Positions 34,347 through 43,622 are shown, counted from the stretch's first letter. The stretch is DNA of 64,000 nucleotides from Tissierellia bacterium (GCA_030538075.1 JAUNUQ010000003.1:1-64000), one strand, 5' to 3'. A program made the numbers and translations. Notes: generated by a model from the letters alone, not told the origin.

Positions 34347-34661
34347 ATGGAATTCGAGAGAATTGAAAAGATCGAACTATTTTTTAGCCCCCATTGCCCC
34401 GACACAGAAGCTGCCGTGAAATTCTTAAAGGAAAAGGGGATCCCCTATGACGAATACAATATTACTGCGAATATGCCCAATCTAAAGAAATATCTGGAGT
34501 ACCGAGACTTGCACCCTGCCTTTGATCCAATTCGAGGTACCCAGACAGTCGGAATTCCAATGCTCTCCATCAATGAAGGCCAGGTGGTCTTGCTAGATAT
34601 TCTGGGTATGGACGGGGAGTGGATCGAGAAACTGACAGAGAATAGGAGTTTTCATGGATAA
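34347..34661 (+). CDS. Glutaredoxin-like protein with CPDT motif
   Basis: A 104-residue thioredoxin-fold protein. IELFFSPHCPDTEAAVKFL has a single-cysteine CPDT in the glutaredoxin active-site position, and GTQTVGIPML supplies the cis-proline (TVGIP). With one active-site cysteine it would act by a monothiol mechanism or bind a ligand rather than reduce disulfides. AAGGAG precedes the ATG. Its end overlaps the methyltransferase start by eight bases. Confidence 0.75.
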   Translation: MEFERIEKIELFFSPHCPDTEAAVKFLKEKGIPYDEYNITANMPNLKKYLEYRDLHPAFDPIRGTQTVGIPMLSINEGQVVLLDILGMDGEWIEKLTENRSFHG

Positions 34662-35466
34662 AAGAGAATACTATAAATTATTGGAGGAGCCGGCTGGAGA
34701 TCGAAACCGCAAACAGGCATGGGATATTCGAGCCAAGGAGTTCTTCGGCTACTCAAAAGGCTCGCAAGATGGCGCAATTATGGCCTTTCTTAAAGATCAT
34801 ATGGAGATTGCAGGTAAGCGGATACTGGATATTGGCTGTGGCAGTGGCCGTTTCCTAATCCCCTTTGTAAAGCTGGGGGCCCAGGTGACGGGCATTGATA
34901 TCTCCTCAGAAATGTTAAAGCAAGCGGTGCGCCTAGCAGAAGAGGAGGGGATTGATCCTGCATCTTATCAATTACACAAGATCGGATGGGATGAATTTGA
35001 CCCGGATCCAGAGGGCTACGACCTGGTATTCGCTTCGATGAGCCCTGGCATATCCGACTGGAAATCCATTGAAAAAGCCCTGCATACTACACGCGAAGGC
35101 CTGTATATCTCCAGTTTTGCCCATCGAAGAGAACCTCTATTTGACCATATGCGCCAGCTCTACAAGAGTGCGCCCCCCAAGGACTGGCAATCCCGTTTTC
35201 GTGGGATGATCAACCTCTTGATGCTCGAAGGATATTTCCCAGATGTAAAATTCCTCACCCGGCGCACCGACTCGGAGACAGATCCAGAAAAACTCGCGCT
35301 GAAAATGGCTCCGAGACTGGTGGAGGGAATCGTAACTCAGGAAAAGCTTCAAGAGATTGAGGGAACAATCAGAGAGGAATTAGTACGAAATGGCAATGCG
35401 AATCCCACAGAGCGAATTGTCGGTATGCTCTATGTGGATACGAGATTGCGTAGAGGAATCCTATAG
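34654..35466 (+). CDS. Class I SAM-dependent methyltransferase
   Basis: A 270-residue protein with the SAM-binding motif ILDIGCGSGRFL near residue 57 and the acidic end of strand two (VTGIDIS). The middle contains DLVFASMSPGISD in the motif IV region. The substrate is unknown; the C-terminal half has features of clostridial small-molecule methyltransferases. Translationally coupled to the glutaredoxin-like gene; possibly part of the mtnP transcript. Confidence 0.85.
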   Translation: MDKREYYKLLEEPAGDRNRKQAWDIRAKEFFGYSKGSQDGAIMAFLKDHMEIAGKRILDIGCGSGRFLIPFVKLGAQVTGIDISSEMLKQAVRLAEEEGIDPASYQLHKIGWDEFDPDPEGYDLVFASMSPGISDWKSIEKALHTTREGLYISSFAHRREPLFDHMRQLYKSAPPKDWQSRFRGMINLLMLEGYFPDVKFLTRRTDSETDPEKLALKMAPRLVEGIVTQEKLQEIEGTIREELVRNGNANPTERIVGMLYVDTRLRRGIL

Positions 35467-35664
35467 TGATCTCATTCCTTTTGCAGATAAATCTGGCGAT
35501 CCAGTATACCCATTCCCTTTCATTATCGGTTGTATACTAGGGCGAATCTCGATCTTCCCTAGCCGTTACTCGAACCTTCACCAGACTTTTACTGTTTCTT
35601 TCCATGTATATGCTATAATCAAAGAGAAATCATCTGCGTGCAAATACGAGAAATGAGGGATTCT

Positions 35665-36909
35665 ATGGCAAAATTTAACAAGACAGAATGGAGCTGGATT
35701 CTCTATGATTGCGGGAACTCGGCTTATTCTATGGCGATTACGACTGCGCTACTCCCCGTCTACTTCGGTATGTTCAAGGGGGGAGAGGGAATGGATCTGG
35801 GCTATTTCAATTCCCTAGCTAGTATGTTGGTAGCAATACTCAGCCCAATCTTAGGTACGATAGCCGACTATCGGGGCTATAAGAAGCGGTTTTTCACTGT
35901 GTTCTTTGTGCTCGGGACCATCGCCACCGCGTCTTTGGCCATTGTGCCCTATGGCATGTGGCAGATGCTGGTCGCCTTCTATGTACTCACCGTCATCGGT
36001 TTTTCTGGAGCCAATATCTTTTATGATTCGTTTTTAGTGGACGTCGCCACAGAAGAGAGGATGGACCGGGTCTCTGCCAATGGTTTTGCCTATGGCTACA
36101 TCGCCAGTGTCATCCCCTTTGGCATTAGCCTCGCTGTGGTCTATCTGCTGGGAATGGGGGAATTCATTGGATATCAGATCGGATTTGTGATCACTGCCCT
36201 GTGGTGGGCTGTACTCACCATCCCGATGCTAAAAAACGTACATCAGGTCTATGGTGTGGAACCGGAGCCGAATCCCATCGGCAATAGTTTTAAACGGCTG
36301 GGAACCACACTGAGAAATATTCGGGGCCATAAGACGGCATTCACTTTTTTAATCGCCTATTTTCTCTATATTGATGGGGTGGACACCATTATCAAAATGG
36401 TCGTTCCCTATGCCCAGACTGTTCTCGGCGGTGAGAGCCTGGATACTTTTTTACTACTGGGAATTCTACTGGTCATCCAGATCATTGCCTTTCCCTTTGC
36501 CATCCTTTACGGCTACTTGGGGAACAAATACGGGACTCGAAGGATGATCTTGGTGGGGATTCTAACCTATATCGTCGCGGTCTGCTTTGCCTATTTCATC
36601 AATTCCGTCTCCCAGATCTTTATACTGGGCGCTCTGATCGGCTCTGCGCAGGGTGGGATTCAAGCACTGTCTCGTTCCTATTTTGCTAGGCTGATCCCCA
36701 AGGAGAACTCCAATGAATTTTTTGGGTTCTACAATATCTTTGGAAAATTTGCGGCAATTCTGGGCCCCTTGATCATGGCCTTGGTCACAGATCTTACGGG
36801 AAATGCGAGATTATCGATCTTCGGCATCTTGCCTCTGTTCATCTTAGGTCTTGTCGTCATGCTCAAGCTTCCCAGTATGGAAAGCCAAGAAGTGAATATA
36901 TCCGAATAG
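35665..36909 (+). CDS. MFS transporter, UMF1/Atg22-like
   Basis: A 414-residue transporter with about twelve membrane helices. The opening WSWILYDCGNSAYSMAI and the loop GTIADYRGYKKRFF are the hallmarks of the UMF1 (Atg22-like) family, as are QGGIQALSRSYFARLIP in the second half. In fungi Atg22 exports amino acids from vacuoles; bacterial substrates are unknown. The ATG at 35665 follows GAGGGA and is preferred over an ATG nine codons earlier. A strong terminator follows. Confidence 0.9.
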   Translation: MAKFNKTEWSWILYDCGNSAYSMAITTALLPVYFGMFKGGEGMDLGYFNSLASMLVAILSPILGTIADYRGYKKRFFTVFFVLGTIATASLAIVPYGMWQMLVAFYVLTVIGFSGANIFYDSFLVDVATEERMDRVSANGFAYGYIASVIPFGISLAVVYLLGMGEFIGYQIGFVITALWWAVLTIPMLKNVHQVYGVEPEPNPIGNSFKRLGTTLRNIRGHKTAFTFLIAYFLYIDGVDTIIKMVVPYAQTVLGGESLDTFLLLGILLVIQIIAFPFAILYGYLGNKYGTRRMILVGILTYIVAVCFAYFINSVSQIFILGALIGSAQGGIQALSRSYFARLIPKENSNEFFGFYNIFGKFAAILGPLIMALVTDLTGNARLSIFGILPLFILGLVVMLKLPSMESQEVNISE

Positions 36910-36917
36910 TATGGGAG

Positions 36918-36953
36918 ACACCGGATATTGAATATCCGGTGTTTTACTTTTTA
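36918..36953 (+). terminator. Terminator after MFS gene
   Basis: ACACCGGATATT / AATATCCGGTGT, 12-bp perfect stem with a single-base loop centre, followed by TTTACTTTTTA. Confidence 0.85.
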
Positions 36954-36982
36954 TTTACAAACGATTTCTTTTCGTGTATAAT
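36954..36982 (+). promoter_or_regulatory. Sigma-A promoter of hydratase-aldolase operon
   Basis: TTTACA, 17-bp spacer, TATAAT; transcription expected from about 36989, giving a 165-nt leader. Confidence 0.85.
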
Positions 36983-37015
36983 AGATACAACATATCAGAA
37001 TGGGGTTTTACAATA

Positions 37016-37109
37016 TAGAACTTACTCCGTTCGCTTCTTTGGGTATTATACAAGAACGCAGTTCTATAGTATCGAACAAGAGGGAGCTTTAGCGTTACTT
37101 AGAATACCC
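37016..37109 (+). promoter_or_regulatory. Pseudoknot-capable structured leader
   Basis: TAGAACT (37016-37022) pairs with AGTTCTA (37060-37066) and, inside it, CGTTC (37028-37032) with GAACG (37054-37058). The 21-nt loop contains GGGTATT (37041-37047), which pairs perfectly with AATACCC at 37103-37109, giving an H-type pseudoknot about 45 nt before the start codon. This suggests a cis-regulatory RNA (riboswitch or protein-binding leader) for the operon. It matches no class that I recognise. Confidence 0.5.
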
Positions 37110-37154
37110 ACAGATTATCACAGAATGGAGAACCGAATACGAATGGAGGAAGAG

Positions 37155-37934
37155 ATGAAAGAAAATTGGATCCAACAAGCGGCGGATGCCCTATGGGAAT
37201 CCGCCCAAACGACAATACCCATCGAACCCATATCAGGGGAATACCGAGAGCTGGGAATTCCAGATGCCTATGCCATTCAGCTTCAAAACATCCAGAGGCG
37301 CTTGGAGGATGGCCGGGTGATCACAGGGAAGAAAATTGGCTTGACCTCGAAGCCAGTGCAGGAGATGCTCGGTGTCGATCAGCCCGATTTTGGTCATCTG
37401 CTAGATGATATGGAAGCGGTAGACGGCGTCATCCAACGAGATCGGCTCGTCAAGCCCAGGGTGGAAGGGGAGATTGCCTTTGTCTTAAAGGACGATGTCC
37501 AAGGACCAGATGCCACAGTCGAAGAAGTGCTGGCAGCCACCGAATATGTGAGCGCAGCCATCGAAATCGTCGACAGTCGCATCAGAGATTGGAAGATTGG
37601 CATTGTAGATACAGTCGCGGACAATGCCTCCTCGGCGCTTTATGTCCTCGGGGACAAAAAGGTGGACCCCAATACCATCGACCTGACTACAGTGAAGATG
37701 GACCTTTATCAAAATGGGGAGTTCATTAACAGCGGAACAGGTGCTGCCGTATTGGGAAATCCTGCCTATTGTGTGGCATGGTTGGCAAATGCCCTATGGG
37801 ATTATGGAGTCATCCTGAAAAAGGGGGAAGTCATCCTCTCAGGTGCCTTGTCAGCGATGGTCTTTGCGGAGTCGGGAGATACATTTGTTGCGGAATTCGA
37901 CATGCTGGGCAGTGCCAGCATTCGGTTTGAGTAA
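37155..37934 (+). CDS. mhpD: 2-hydroxypenta-2,4-dienoate hydratase-like enzyme
   Basis: Adds water to 2-hydroxypenta-2,4-dienoate to give 4-hydroxy-2-oxovalerate. The 259-residue protein matches MhpD/Dmp[20 protein letters not shown], a metal-binding [11 protein letters not shown] with the acidic pair, and [22 protein letters not shown] lies six bases before ATG 37155. The frame is open for another 72 codons upstream, but that part overlaps the promoter and leader. First gene of a trio with acetaldehyde dehydrogenase and aldolase, the usual lower meta-cleavage order. Confidence 0.88.
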   Translation: MKENWIQQAADALWESAQTTIPIEPISGEYRELGIPDAYAIQLQNIQRRLEDGRVITGKKIGLTSKPVQEMLGVDQPDFGHLLDDMEAVDGVIQRDRLVKPRVEGEIAFVLKDDVQGPDATVEEVLAATEYVSAAIEIVDSRIRDWKIGIVDTVADNASSALYVLGDKKVDPNTIDLTTVKMDLYQNGEFINSGTGAAVLGNPAYCVAWLANALWDYGVILKKGEVILSGALSAMVFAESGDTFVAEFDMLGSASIRFE

Positions 37935-37945
37935 AGGAGCGGTCT

Positions 37946-38815
37946 ATGGAAAAAATGAAGGTTGGAATCATTGGGCCAGGTAATATTGGTCTAGACCTAC
38001 TGTATAAATTAAAGAGGAGCCCTTATCTATATCCAGAGCTCATCGTCAATATAAGGGAGTCAAAGGGGATCGAGTACGCAAAAAAAATGGGCGTCAATAC
38101 CTCCATTGAGGGAATCGACGCGATCATCGCCAATCAGGATATCAAACTGGTGTTTGACTGTACTTCTGCCTCTGCCCATCAAGTTCATGCCCCCATCTTA
38201 AGGGAAGCGGGTAAATTTGCATTGGACCTGACCCCAGCGGCCATCGGTCCCTATTGTGTGCCTGCGGTCAATCTGACAGAGGATATGTTGAATCTGGACA
38301 ATCTCAACTTGGTCACCTGTGCGGGGCAGGCCACGGTGCCCATCGTCGCAGCGATCAATCAAGTGGCAGATGTCAGCTATGCTGAGATCGTCTCTTCCAT
38401 ATCCAGTAAGAGTGCAGGTGCGGGCACTAGGGCGAATATTGATGAATTCACCGTCACGACTGCCAAGGCGATCCGAGATATTGGAGGAGCCGACGACTCT
38501 AAGGTCATCATCATACTAAATCCTGCAGAGCCACCAATTTACATGAGAAACACCATCTATACAAAGGTCAAAAATCCCTCCATCGATGAGATACAAAAAT
38601 CCGTTGCGGAGATGGTCAAGAGAATTCAGAGTTATGTTCCCGGATTTTCCCTACTACTTGAACCCATCCTCCACGAGGATATTGTGACCACCATGGTGCA
38701 GGTCGAAGGACTGGGGGATTATTTGCCAGTGTATTCTGGCAACCTGGACATTATCAATACCGCAGCGGTCCGCATCGCCGAAGAATACGCTAAGAAATTA
38801 AATGGGGGTGCATAA
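37946..38815 (+). CDS. mhpF: Acetaldehyde dehydrogenase (acylating)
   Basis: Oxidises acetaldehyde to acetyl-CoA with NAD+ and CoA. The 289-residue protein has the N-terminal nucleotide-binding [16 protein letters not shown], the catalytic cysteine in [13 protein letters not shown], and [20 protein letters not shown], all as in MhpF/DmpF. Members of this family form a complex with the aldolase encoded next and receive acetaldehyde through a channel. Short spacing to both neighbours shows one operon. Confidence 0.93.
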   Translation: MEKMKVGIIGPGNIGLDLLYKLKRSPYLYPELIVNIRESKGIEYAKKMGVNTSIEGIDAIIANQDIKLVFDCTSASAHQVHAPILREAGKFALDLTPAAIGPYCVPAVNLTEDMLNLDNLNLVTCAGQATVPIVAAINQVADVSYAEIVSSISSKSAGAGTRANIDEFTVTTAKAIRDIGGADDSKVIIILNPAEPPIYMRNTIYTKVKNPSIDEIQKSVAEMVKRIQSYVPGFSLLLEPILHEDIVTTMVQVEGLGDYLPVYSGNLDIINTAAVRIAEEYAKKLNGGA

Positions 38816-38816
38816 G

Positions 38817-39842
38817 ATGAACCGAATTTATATTACAGATACAACCCTACGAGATGGCAGTCACTCCGTATCCCACCGATTTTCTCCCGATGATATTCGA
38901 AAGGTGGCAGGAGCGCTAGACGCTGCCGGCATCGATATGATTGAACTGGGACATGGGGATGGACTCACAGGATCGACCATTAACTATGGTTTTTCTGACT
39001 ATTCCGATTTTGAGTTGATCGAAGCAGCAGCTGCTGCCGTCAAAAATGCGCGAATTGCTGTACTCTTACTCCCTGGGATTGGCACTGTGGAAGATCTCAT
39101 GGAAGCGAAAAAAGCGGGTATCAACTCTGTTCGCGTTGCCACTCACTGTACAGAAGCGGACATCTCCATGCAGCATATACAAGCATCGAAGGAGATGGGA
39201 CTCTGGACCGTAGGATTTTTGATGATGGCCCATCTTGCAGAGCTGGATCGGATCGTCGAAGAGGCCCTTAAGATGGAGAGCTATGGAGCGGATGTCGTCT
39301 ATGTCACCGACTCTGCCGGAGCCATGCTCCCTGAAGAAGTCGCAGCAAAGATCTCCGCTGTGAAGAAAGCTGTAAAAATCCCAGTAGGTCATCACAGCCA
39401 CAACAATATGGGCATGGCCGTATGCAATAGTATGGCCGCATTAAAGGCGGGAGCAACCCATATCGACGGTTCACTCAATGGTCTTGGAGCTGGATCGGGG
39501 AATACGAGTACAGAAAATCTGGTTGCCGTCATGAACAAGATGGGTTGGGAACACGGCGCAGATCTGTATAAGACCATGGATGCCGTTTCAAAAGGGCTAC
39601 TACCAATACTGGAAGAGAAGGGTCTCGATGTCGTCTCCAATCTAGACTCATTGACCATCGGCTACGCTGGTGTCTACTCCAGCTTTATGCTCCATGCACG
39701 TCGTGCTGCTGCGCGCTTTAGTGTGGACATTCGGGACATTTTGATGGAGCTCGGACGCCGAAAAGCGGTCGGTGGTCAAGAAGACTGGATCATCGAAGTC
39801 GCCTCTGAACTCAAGAATAAGGCAAATGAGGACAAGCAGTAA
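38817..39842 (+). CDS. mhpE: 4-hydroxy-2-oxovalerate aldolase
   Basis: Cleaves 4-hydroxy-2-oxovalerate to pyruvate and acetaldehyde, with Mn2+. The 341-residue protein begins with ITDTTLRDGSHSVSHRF (DmpG/MhpE and HMGL-like signature) and has GHHSHNNMGMAV with metal-binding histidines and GAGSGNTSTENLVAVM. The ATG at 38817, one base after the dehydrogenase stop, follows GGGGGTG. Partner of MhpF. Confidence 0.93.
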   Translation: MNRIYITDTTLRDGSHSVSHRFSPDDIRKVAGALDAAGIDMIELGHGDGLTGSTINYGFSDYSDFELIEAAAAAVKNARIAVLLLPGIGTVEDLMEAKKAGINSVRVATHCTEADISMQHIQASKEMGLWTVGFLMMAHLAELDRIVEEALKMESYGADVVYVTDSAGAMLPEEVAAKISAVKKAVKIPVGHHSHNNMGMAVCNSMAALKAGATHIDGSLNGLGAGSGNTSTENLVAVMNKMGWEHGADLYKTMDAVSKGLLPILEEKGLDVVSNLDSLTIGYAGVYSSFMLHARRAAARFSVDIRDILMELGRRKAVGGQEDWIIEVASELKNKANEDKQ

Positions 39843-39861
39843 ATCCCTCTACGAAAATCAA

Positions 39862-39905
39862 AGAACCCCCAGCAAAAGGAGTCCTTCTACTGGGGGTTCT
39901 GTTGG
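39862..39905 (+). terminator. Terminator after mhpDFE-type operon
   Basis: AGAACCCCCAG / CTGGGGGTTCT, 11-bp stem, followed by GTTGGTTC; T-run weak, but it is shared with the convergent lipoprotein gene. Confidence 0.75.
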
Positions 39906-39907
39906 TT

Positions 39908-40762
39908 CTATTCCGTGGTGCTCTCTGGAGCATCTTTTGCCTCTTGGGGAATTTCGATGCTCTTTACAGTATCAAATCCCTTAAATAGCACATTCATATT
40001 CATCGTAATCTCCACGTCGCCGAACATCTCAAGCCCCTCTGGTACTTCTTCTGTACTAGAGGCATCAATGGGTTTCATGACCATGTCGATACTATGGGGT
40101 AATAGGGTTTTGGCATCGTATTTCGCGGTGAAGTCAAATTCCGCCTCTTCAGCCATACCGCCAGTCACATCAAAACTCTCCGCAACCGTCCCCTCAAGTG
40201 CCGACCCTTTCACCGTTCCGGTGACCACATAGAGTTCTTTGCCATCGATTTTTTCAGTGGCTTCGGCTAATGTAAGGGAGTCTTTTACATCCTCTGCCAT
40301 CTTGGACAGGGATTCTGCGCTGGAAGCCATATTCCCTTCTGCTTTCGATTGACTGGACTTTTCCCATTCGACTTCCTCGCCCATCTGAGTACGGGTATAG
40401 GTTATTATGTTTTCGCTATTACTTGGGTCAGGTTCAGCGAAACTCTCGATTTGCATGGAATCGCCCGCCATCGCGAGGAGACCGGAGAGTTTAGCATCGA
40501 ATAAGAAATGGAGCTGTAATGGATCCTTAATATCTTCAATGATCCCCTTCATTTCCATACTGCCAATCTCGCCCAAGCCCATCGAAATATTCAGATCGGC
40601 TTCACTGGACTTTGCCTTAGAGATAGCTTCCTGGGATTTGGTGATGAGGTCTGCTGCATCAGTCGGCTTTGCCACTTGCCCTGTGCCGCCACAGGCGCTG
40701 AGGATGATTGATACTGCTAACAAAAACGCCGCGAATGCCCTTGTTGCTCTGTGCTTTTTCAT
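39908..40762 (-). CDS. Secreted lipoprotein, DUF6612-like
   Basis: A 284-residue lipoprotein. The signal peptide ends with the lipobox LSAC (cysteine near residue 27), then a DLITKSQEAISKAKS helix and a beta-rich domain similar in layout to the LolA/LppX-like fold of DUF6612 proteins, which may bind hydrophobic ligands at the membrane surface. The start at 40762 (MKKHRA) follows AGGAAG; an ATG eleven codons upstream is less likely because it would extend the positively charged region. Monocistronic. Confidence 0.75.
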   Translation of the reverse strand: MKKHRATRAFAAFLLAVSIILSACGGTGQVAKPTDAADLITKSQEAISKAKSSEADLNISMGLGEIGSMEMKGIIEDIKDPLQLHFLFDAKLSGLLAMAGDSMQIESFAEPDPSNSENIITYTRTQMGEEVEWEKSSQSKAEGNMASSAESLSKMAEDVKDSLTLAEATEKIDGKELYVVTGTVKGSALEGTVAESFDVTGGMAEEAEFDFTAKYDAKTLLPHSIDMVMKPIDASSTEEVPEGLEMFGDVEITMNMNVLFKGFDTVKSIEIPQEAKDAPESTTE

Positions 40763-41047
40763 CGCACTCTTCCTTTCTTTTTCTCTATAAACCATCTGTC
40801 TAATGCTACTCTCTCGTCGCCATCAACTCTTCATGTGAATAGATTGATATTGGTTTCCACATTGCTTTTCGCACACAATTAGTAGAAATCGCCATCCATT
40901 TGTGGGAGCGATCAGAGAAAAGATTAGACCTCTCTATTGATAATATTATCTCCTATCCCCCCTCGAAAAGCAAGTGAATAAATTTCAATTATTAATCAAA
41001 CTTTACGGAATTTATAAACTTTGATTAAAATCAGTTCATCCCTAGAT

Positions 41048-41824
41048 CTATGCGGAGGGTCCCCATAGATATCCAGTCATGGAGATGGATCCGAGTTGTC
41101 TTACCTCGTTGAAGACGGTGATTTCATCCCCTGCTCTTGTGGCTCCTAGGATATAGAGTAGGGGGATGAAGTGATCGGGAGTCGGCGCAGCATAGGGGGC
41201 CAGAGGGTGGGCCTTATAGTTCATGATCGCATCTACATCTCTTTCGAGGATACGCTCTTTAACCCATTGATCAAATTCATCAGCTTCTGGTGTGCCGTCT
41301 TCCATACCCCACTTGGCCTTACGGAGGTTGTGTACGATATTGCCTGTACCGAAGAGTAGGACGCCTTCATCCCGTAGGGGCATCAATCTCTCTCCAATTT
41401 CAAATAGCTGTTTTCCCGAGGCCTTCATATTGATGCTGAGCTGGACGACGGGGATATCCACCTTGGGATACATGTGTACCAATACACTCCAAGTTCCATG
41501 ATCAATTCCCCAGTCATCATCGATGGTGAGGCTGCTGCCCAGCAGCTCCTGCACCCTTTTCGTGAGCGGAAGGTCGCCCTTTGGCTCGTATTTTATCTCG
41601 TAGAGCTCCATTGGAAAGCCATACATATCGTAGATCTGTTTTGGTTTTTGATCGGATTGAATGCGGTTATCGTCGCCGTACCAATGGGCGGAGATGGCGA
41701 GGATGGCCATCGGTTGGGGGATATTTTCAGCGATCTTTTTCCAGGCTCTCGTGATATTAGAGTCCTCCAAAGCCACCATGGGGCTTCCATGGCCTACAAA
41801 GAGGACTGGCATTTTCGTAGTCAT
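41048..41824 (-). CDS. ygiD: DODA-type extradiol dioxygenase family protein
   Basis: A 258-residue member of the class III extradiol (4,5-DOPA dioxygenase, YgiD) family. Four conserved metal-site histidines are visible in FVGHGSP, ISAHWYG, GTGNIVHN and TPDHFIPL. Characterised members open catechol-type rings with O2, using Zn or Fe. In a presumed anaerobe the in vivo reaction is unclear. The ATG at 41824 is the second of two close ATGs; AAAGGGA lies six bases before it. It sits 1.2 kb from the hydratase-aldolase operon but on the other strand. Confidence 0.88.
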   Translation of the reverse strand: MTTKMPVLFVGHGSPMVALEDSNITRAWKKIAENIPQPMAILAISAHWYGDDNRIQSDQKPKQIYDMYGFPMELYEIKYEPKGDLPLTKRVQELLGSSLTIDDDWGIDHGTWSVLVHMYPKVDIPVVQLSINMKASGKQLFEIGERLMPLRDEGVLLFGTGNIVHNLRKAKWGMEDGTPEADEFDQWVKERILERDVDAIMNYKAHPLAPYAAPTPDHFIPLLYILGATRAGDEITVFNEVRQLGSISMTGYLWGPSA

Positions 41825-41941
41825 CGTCATTCCCTTTCTTGAAGTTTTATTCAGGTTCCTAATGATTATACCCATATCCAATGAGATCCCACTGGGGATT
41901 TTGGACGGGGAAGTCTACAGCATGATGGGCTTAAATAGAAC

Positions 41942-41987
41942 AAACCCACGCCGACGGAGGTTAGCAGTTACCGTTGGCGCGGGTTTA
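41942..41987. terminator. Long inverted repeat upstream of the dioxygenase gene
   Basis: AAACCCACGCCGACGG / CCGTTGGCGCGGGTTT, 16-bp stem with two mismatched or wobble positions. It lies downstream of the minus-strand PhnB-like gene and upstream of the dioxygenase gene, so it probably terminates the former. Confidence 0.65.
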
Positions 41988-42046
41988 TCATAGCTGATTG
42001 GAATACCAATTGGAGATCTGGACGAAGTCACATAGAAATACTCTAA

Positions 42047-42484
42047 CTACTCACCCAAATCCTCTGGGTCCCAACACTGGATCATCCATTGAATGCCATA
42101 TTTATCGATGAGGATACCATATAGCTTCGCCCAGAAGGTCTGTCCGAGCTCCATCTCAACAGTAGATCCGGTATCGATAAAGCTTTTCCAGACTCTTCTC
42201 ACTTCATCAATGTCCGCATGGGAATAGGTGATGTAGTAGCGATTCCCTTCGGTCAATTGGGTGCCGGGGAAGATGTCAGACATAAAGATGGTGGATTCTC
42301 CAATGGGGACCTCTCCATGGAGTACGCCGACAAAGCCGTCCATATCACTCATAGCCCTGTCTTCATCGCTCATATCTTCCGCGCGGAAGATATAGGGCTC
42401 GGATCCAAAGATCTCGGCATAGTAGTGCATGGCCTCTTCACAGTTGCCATCGAAATTCAAGTAGAAATTTAATCTTGCGTTCAT
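42047..42484 (-). CDS. PhnB-like VOC family protein
   Basis: A 145-residue vicinal-oxygen-chelate protein: NARLNFYLNFDGNCEEAMHYYAEIFG is the signature start of PhnB-like proteins, and GTQLTEGNRYYITYSHAD follows. They have the glyoxalase/bleomycin-resistance fold, often without metal-dependent activity. Function unknown. GGAGCCCC precedes the ATG. Stand-alone. Confidence 0.88.
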   Translation of the reverse strand: MNARLNFYLNFDGNCEEAMHYYAEIFGSEPYIFRAEDMSDEDRAMSDMDGFVGVLHGEVPIGESTIFMSDIFPGTQLTEGNRYYITYSHADIDEVRRVWKSFIDTGSTVEMELGQTFWAKLYGILIDKYGIQWMIQCWDPEDLGE

Positions 42485-42689
42485 AAGGGGCTCCTTTTTA
42501 TTGTTGGATATCGGATATATACCCGAAAAACGGAAAAATATCTATGTCAGAAGGATGAATATACCAATTTGTCATCTTTGATGATAATATGGATCGAGCG
42601 GATCAATTGCAATCTATTTTCTCAAAGACTACCCAGCATCTGGACGGTTGGTTCCAAGCTGTGTTATAGCTGATGCTGTTTTTATGCCG

Positions 42690-43622
42690 TCACCGAATTC
42701 CTTCAAATTTACAGATTTTCAGCACTACATTTCCCTTTTTGTGTCCCTCCTCTACATAGCGATGGGCTAGCTGTATATCGGTAATGGGATAAGAGCGATC
42801 GATCACCGCTTTGAATTTACCGTCTTCATACCATTTCGCCAGGCGCTGTAGCTGCTTTTTGTCTTCTTTTGCCACATCCAAGGACGCCACTGTCAGATAA
42901 GTCCCGTCGGATTTGAGAGCTAGTTTGGCACTGTTTCGATCCAGTTTTCCAACTGCATCGAAGACGATATGATACTGGCCCTCCTTCAGCTGAAACTCTG
43001 GATCTGTATAGTCGAGAAAGTCTGTGGCTCCGAGGCCGCGGACAAAGGCTTCATTGCCACCGGAGGAAACGGCGGTCACTCTGAGGCCGAGAATTCTTGA
43101 GATCTGCACTGCAGCACTGCCTACGGCCCCTGAAGCGCCATATATTAAAATGCTCTGCTGCGGCTTTGGATCTGCTTTGTCCAGAAAGTACAGGGCTGCG
43201 GTTCCGCCGAAGAGTAGACTGGCAGCTTGCCCGTAGTCAGCGCTCTTGGGCATATGGAAAATAGCTGAGGAAGATTTTACCGCAACAGATTCTGCATGAC
43301 AACCAAATTGCATTCCGGGTGTACATCCAAAGACGCGGTCTCCAACGCGAAAATCCTTTACATTCGCTCCGAGTTTCTGTATGGTACCGGCATAGATATT
43401 TCCCAAAATGGGATTTCTAGGTCTGGACCAACCCATGGCGAGGCGCATCGCCAGCCTGACCAGTCCCTTCGCCTGCAGTGAGCGAGAACGCACATCGGCG
43501 GAATTGACGGTACTGGCGCAGATGCGCACCAGAATATCCTCGTCACCTATCTTCGGTGTAGGCACTTCTTGGATGCTTAACACCTCCGGCCCTCCGTATC
43601 TTTCACAAATCACTGCTTTCAT
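42690..43622 (-). CDS. Zinc-independent quinone oxidoreductase-like dehydrogenase (MDR)
   Basis: A 310-residue medium-chain dehydrogenase/reductase. KAVICERYGGPEVLSIQEVP and STVNSADVRSRS are typical of the quinone oxidoreductase branch; ILIYGASGAVGSAAVQIS is the NAD(P)H-binding Rossmann motif. The structural and catalytic zinc cysteines of alcohol dehydrogenases are missing. It would reduce quinones or enones with NADPH. The ATG at 43622 follows AAAGGAG and is preferred to one six codons upstream. Stand-alone. Confidence 0.88.
   Translation of the reverse strand: MKAVICERYGGPEVLSIQEVPTPKIGDEDILVRICASTVNSADVRSRSLQAKGLVRLAMRLAMGWSRPRNPILGNIYAGTIQKLGANVKDFRVGDRVFGCTPGMQFGCHAESVAVKSSSAIFHMPKSADYGQAASLLFGGTAALYFLDKADPKPQQSILIYGASGAVGSAAVQISRILGLRVTAVSSGGNEAFVRGLGATDFLDYTDPEFQLKEGQYHIVFDAVGKLDRNSAKLALKSDGTYLTVASLDVAKEDKKQLQRLAKWYEDGKFKAVIDRSYPITDIQLAHRYVEEGHKKGNVVLKICKFEGIR

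Noticed and set aside
36939..37154. Upstream in-frame extension of the hydratase gene
   Set aside because: The extension covers the promoter and structured leader; the conserved domain and a strong ribosome site begin at 37155.
37155..41824. Reading the hydratase-aldolase trio plus DODA homologue as a complete aerobic catechol pathway
   Set aside because: Genes are on opposite strands with other genes between, and no hydroxylase or semialdehyde hydrolase is present; kept only as a weak association.
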